Assembly: GCA_945876305.1 (NCBI GenBank)
Contig: CAMCOB010000082.1
Span: 1-5,979, forward strand
Origin: Bifidobacterium breve
GTDB lineage: Bacteria; Actinomycetota; Thermoleophilia; Miltoncostaeales; Miltoncostaeaceae
Reading direction: 5' to 3'
DNA length: 5,979 bases
In this document: positions 4,401 through 5,979 of the stretch, one piece after another
Layout: each line of letters opens with the position of its first letter
How positions within the stretch are numbered: the first letter of the stretch is position 1
The notes under the pieces: generated by a model
What the model saw: only the letters and a program-made list of their open reading frames with translations
Databases searched by the model: none
Told to the model about the DNA's origin: nothing
Program-made: the position numbers and the translations under genes

Positions 4401-5195
4401 CTACGCCCGAACAACGCGAAACGGCACAGGCATGAGTGGTGCGTCGAGGAGTGCCGTGCGCAGGTCGTCGGCGTTGGCATACGCGCGACCCGGGATGACC
4501 CGGCCGAGCACCGGTGCGTCCACCGAGTCGCCGGCGAATGGCCATGGGTCGAGTGCACACGTCCGGTCATCAACTGCCGAGATCACGACAGCAACACCCT
4601 CGGCGTCATCCACGGACCGTGGAACGCGCCGGAGGGTCCATGGCTCGTCGCCTGCGAGCCCTGTCCACGTGAGGTAAAGGCTCAGTAAGTCGAGCGCCTG
4701 AAGCACACGGTAGGCCGCCCACGTCCATTCACGGGCCTCCTTCGCATCTCCCATCTGGGACTCCACGCCCTGCTGCACCGCGGCTTCGTCGCTGATGAGG
4801 CCCCGAACGGGATCCGGCAGAACATTGATATCCGGCATCTCGCCGTCAAGGCCCATTCGCCGCTGCACGAGCCCCGCGCAGTGCAGGCCGACCAGCATGC
4901 CGGTGACCTCGTCGCGGGTGCGAGCCGCGTGGATGCTGCGACGGTGGATTGCCATGTGCTCAGAGGTCTGCATATGCACGAAGTCCCGCGGCTCCCCGTC
5001 CGCCGAGACGTCGGGGGACGCCTCCCATTGGCGCCAGCCCTCGTCGTGCCACTCGGCAGCCGATGTCACCGGACCCCACGGCTCAGGGCGCGCGAACTGC
5101 GCGTTGCCCCATGCCTCTGCCAAAAGGCCACATTGCGACTGATGGTCAGTCTGCATCACCACGCGGATCCCCTCAGGGATTCGCGTGGTGATCAT
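4401..5195 (-). CDS. DUF3891 family protein, coupled to ppgK
   Basis: 264 residues. It fits the DUF3891 family (PF13030, function unknown): MITTRIPEGIRVVMQTDHQSQCGLLAEAWG (1-30), AAEWHDEGWRQWE (46-58), DFVHMQTSEHMAIHRR (71-86), LVGLHCAGL (101-109) and YRVLQALDLLSLYL (162-175). The conserved His/Asp set H18, H50-D51, H80, H105 and D169 resembles the H...HD...D order of HD-type metal phosphohydrolases; this is my inference, not an established assignment. Start: ATG 5195 overlaps the ppgK TGA as ATGA and gives the family N-terminus. The frame stays open to 5402, but that stretch is antisense to ppgK coding in another frame. No independent Shine-Dalgarno is seen, so translation is probably coupled to ppgK. 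A strong hairpin covers codons 1-15. Link to polyphosphate or glucose metabolism is suggested only by the operon. Confidence 0.85.
   Translation of the reverse strand: MITTRIPEGIRVVMQTDHQSQCGLLAEAWGNAQFARPEPWGPVTSAAEWHDEGWRQWEASPDVSADGEPRDFVHMQTSEHMAIHRRSIHAARTRDEVTGMLVGLHCAGLVQRRMGLDGEMPDINVLPDPVRGLISDEAAVQQGVESQMGDAKEAREWTWAAYRVLQALDLLSLYLTWTGLAGDEPWTLRRVPRSVDDAEGVAVVISAVDDRTCALDPWPFAGDSVDAPVLGRVIPGRAYANADDLRTALLDAPLMPVPFRVVRA
5155..5192 (-). promoter_or_regulatory. Long hairpin at the ppgK/DUF3891 junction
   Basis: Two 17-nt arms, 5155-5171 and 5176-5192, are reverse complements at 16 of 17 positions and are separated by 4 nt (UGAG in the minus-strand mRNA). In that mRNA the single non-pair is A-C. 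The upstream arm begins at the last base of the ppgK stop codon and just after the first two bases of... the DUF3891 AUG overlap region, so the stem sits in codons 2-14 of DUF3891. Such a stem could slow re-initiation, attenuate transcription or set mRNA processing, changing the ratio of DUF3891 to PpgK. The pairing is read directly; the function is inferred. Confidence 0.55.
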
Positions 5196-5932
5196 GCGCG
5201 GTCTGCGGCCGCCGCTGCCGCGCCCACGATGCCGGCCCGGTTCTCGAGCGCGGCTGCACGCAGTGGCGGACGGACATCGAGGAAGTGCAAGAACTTGTCG
5301 GCCTTGCGGGAGACTCCGCCACCAAGCAATACGAGGTCGGGCCAGAACAGGCGGTCGATCACCTCGATCACCTCTTGCAGGCGCTCTGCCCAGTGGTGCC
5401 ATGAGAGGTCGTGCGCGTCGCGCACCGATGCGGCAGCACGGTGCTCGGCATCCTTGCCGCGCACCTGGATGTGCCCCATCTCGGTGTTGGGAACCAGCAC
5501 GCCGTTGTAGAGGAGTGCCGAACCGATGCCGGTTCCGAGGGTGAGCAGCACGACCAAACCCTCAACTCCGTGAGCGGCCCCGTAGCGGGCCTCGGCCACG
5601 CCGGCGGCGTCAGCATCATTGATCACCCTCACCGGTGCACCGAGGCCCGCTGCGAAAAGGTCCTCGGCGCGGGCACCGACCCATGCCGGGTCGATGTTGG
5701 ACGCGAGGGTGGTGACACCGTCAACGATGGGCGACGGGAACCCGATGCCGATCGGGCCGTTGTGCCTCAGGTCGGAGATGAGGCCCGCGGTTGCAGCAAC
5801 TACCGAGTCCGGTGTGGCGGGCTGCGGTGTCTCCACCCGCACCCGCTCTGTTGTGAACTCGCCGGTGGCCAGGTCGACAATTGCCGCCTTGATCCCACTG
5901 CCACCAACGTCGATTCCGAGTGAAAGGGTCAC
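5192..5932 (-). CDS. ppgK: Polyphosphate glucokinase
   Basis: 246 residues, ROK family, close to the roughly 250-270 of actinobacterial PpgK. The enzyme phosphorylates glucose to glucose-6-phosphate in the cytoplasm using polyphosphate, often also ATP. Visible motifs are the N-terminal phosphate loop LGIDVGGSGIKAAIVD (5-20), GIGFPSPIVDG (62-72), the PpgK-type ASNIDPAWVG (77-86), the sugar-binding/catalytic NDADAAGVAEARYG (105-118, with the catalytic Asp in NDAD), LTLGTGIGSALLYNG (130-144), VPNTEMGHI (147-155) and LVLLGGGVSRKADKFL (200-215). Key residues look intact. The GTG 5932 start overlaps the upstream gene's stop as GTGA and puts the DxGG loop at the usual distance from the N-terminus; an AGGTGG lies about 11 nt upstream. 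The TGA stop overlaps the DUF3891 ATG. Strict polyphosphate preference cannot be shown from sequence. Confidence 0.93.
   Translation of the reverse strand: MTLSLGIDVGGSGIKAAIVDLATGEFTTERVRVETPQPATPDSVVAATAGLISDLRHNGPIGIGFPSPIVDGVTTLASNIDPAWVGARAEDLFAAGLGAPVRVINDADAAGVAEARYGAAHGVEGLVVLLTLGTGIGSALLYNGVLVPNTEMGHIQVRGKDAEHRAAASVRDAHDLSWHHWAERLQEVIEVIDRLFWPDLVLLGGGVSRKADKFLHFLDVRPPLRAAALENRAGIVGAAAAAADRA
5356..5373 (-). repeat. Tandem 9-bp duplication within ppgK
   Basis: CGATCACCT occurs twice without a gap at 5356-5364 and 5365-5373. On the coding strand it produces the repeated EVIEVI at residues 187-192 of PpgK, in a helix where one turn could be added without breaking the frame. It may be a recent in-frame duplication or chance. 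Confidence 0.4.
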
Positions 5933-5979
5933 CGGGTCGTCGCCACCTGGGGTTCGCTGAGCATTTCCATGAGGTTGGG
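5929..5979 (-). CDS. C-terminal tail of an unidentified gene upstream of ppgK
   Basis: The last 16 codons of a minus-strand frame enter from the right edge (PNLMEMLSEPQVATTR) and stop at TGA 5931-5929. The stop overlaps the ppgK GTG by 4 bp (GTGA), the arrangement of a translationally coupled operon. Too little is visible to name a family. The frame could be fortuitous, but the 4-bp overlap, repeated at the ppgK/DUF3891 junction, supports it. Confidence 0.5.
   Translation of the reverse strand, partial: PNLMEMLSEPQVATTR

Noticed and set aside
5196..5402. 69-codon N-terminal extension of the DUF3891 frame
   Set aside because: It overlaps ppgK coding in another frame, is Arg/Pro-rich without pattern, and the family N-terminus begins at the ATG at 5195.
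4881..5510. 209-codon plus-strand open frame
   Set aside because: It is antisense to both DUF3891 and ppgK, whose motifs are clear. No ribosome binding site or family pattern.

Overview
The window is GC-rich and densely coded, and looks like chromosomal DNA of an uncultured actinobacterium. The main evidence is a polyphosphate glucokinase of the actinobacterial PpgK type, frequent GTG starts, and two genes whose GTG start sits exactly 6 nt after a TANNNT -10 element, the layout of leaderless actinobacterial transcripts. Genus or order cannot be named from the sequence. No mobile element, CRISPR array, tRNA or rRNA was seen.

Layout. (1) 1-873, minus: the first 291 codons of a divergent thymidine/pyrimidine-nucleoside phosphorylase homologue, cut by the window edge, with several substrate-binding residues replaced. 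(2) 874-910: a 37-bp divergent spacer carrying back-to-back -10 elements. (3) 911-2847, plus: an exported protein with FlgD-like Ig, PDZ and TPR regions, followed 47 bp later by a small exported four-cysteine protein. (4) 2844-3119, minus: a small membrane protein that meets the previous gene tail to tail; one CTAG palindrome supplies both stop codons. (5) 3120-3236: a divergent spacer with a clear plus-strand -10. (6) 3237-4322, plus: a DUF429-family (RNase H-like fold) protein, then a dodecin of the variant type lacking the flavin-stacking tryptophan. (7) 4323-4400: a convergent spacer holding a strong GC hairpin. (8) 5979-4401, minus: the tail of an unidentified gene, ppgK, and a DUF3891 protein, each start overlapping the previous stop by 4 bp. 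A near-perfect 17-bp-stem hairpin begins inside the first codon of the DUF3891 gene.

How the genes fit together. The minus-strand trio at the right looks translationally coupled and ties a DUF3891 protein of unknown function to polyphosphate-dependent glucose phosphorylation. The two exported proteins probably form an envelope pair. DUF429 and dodecin probably share a transcript. No complete novel system is evident. The points most worth checking are the substituted phosphorylase homologue, the hairpin at the ppgK/DUF3891 junction and the leaderless promoter pattern.
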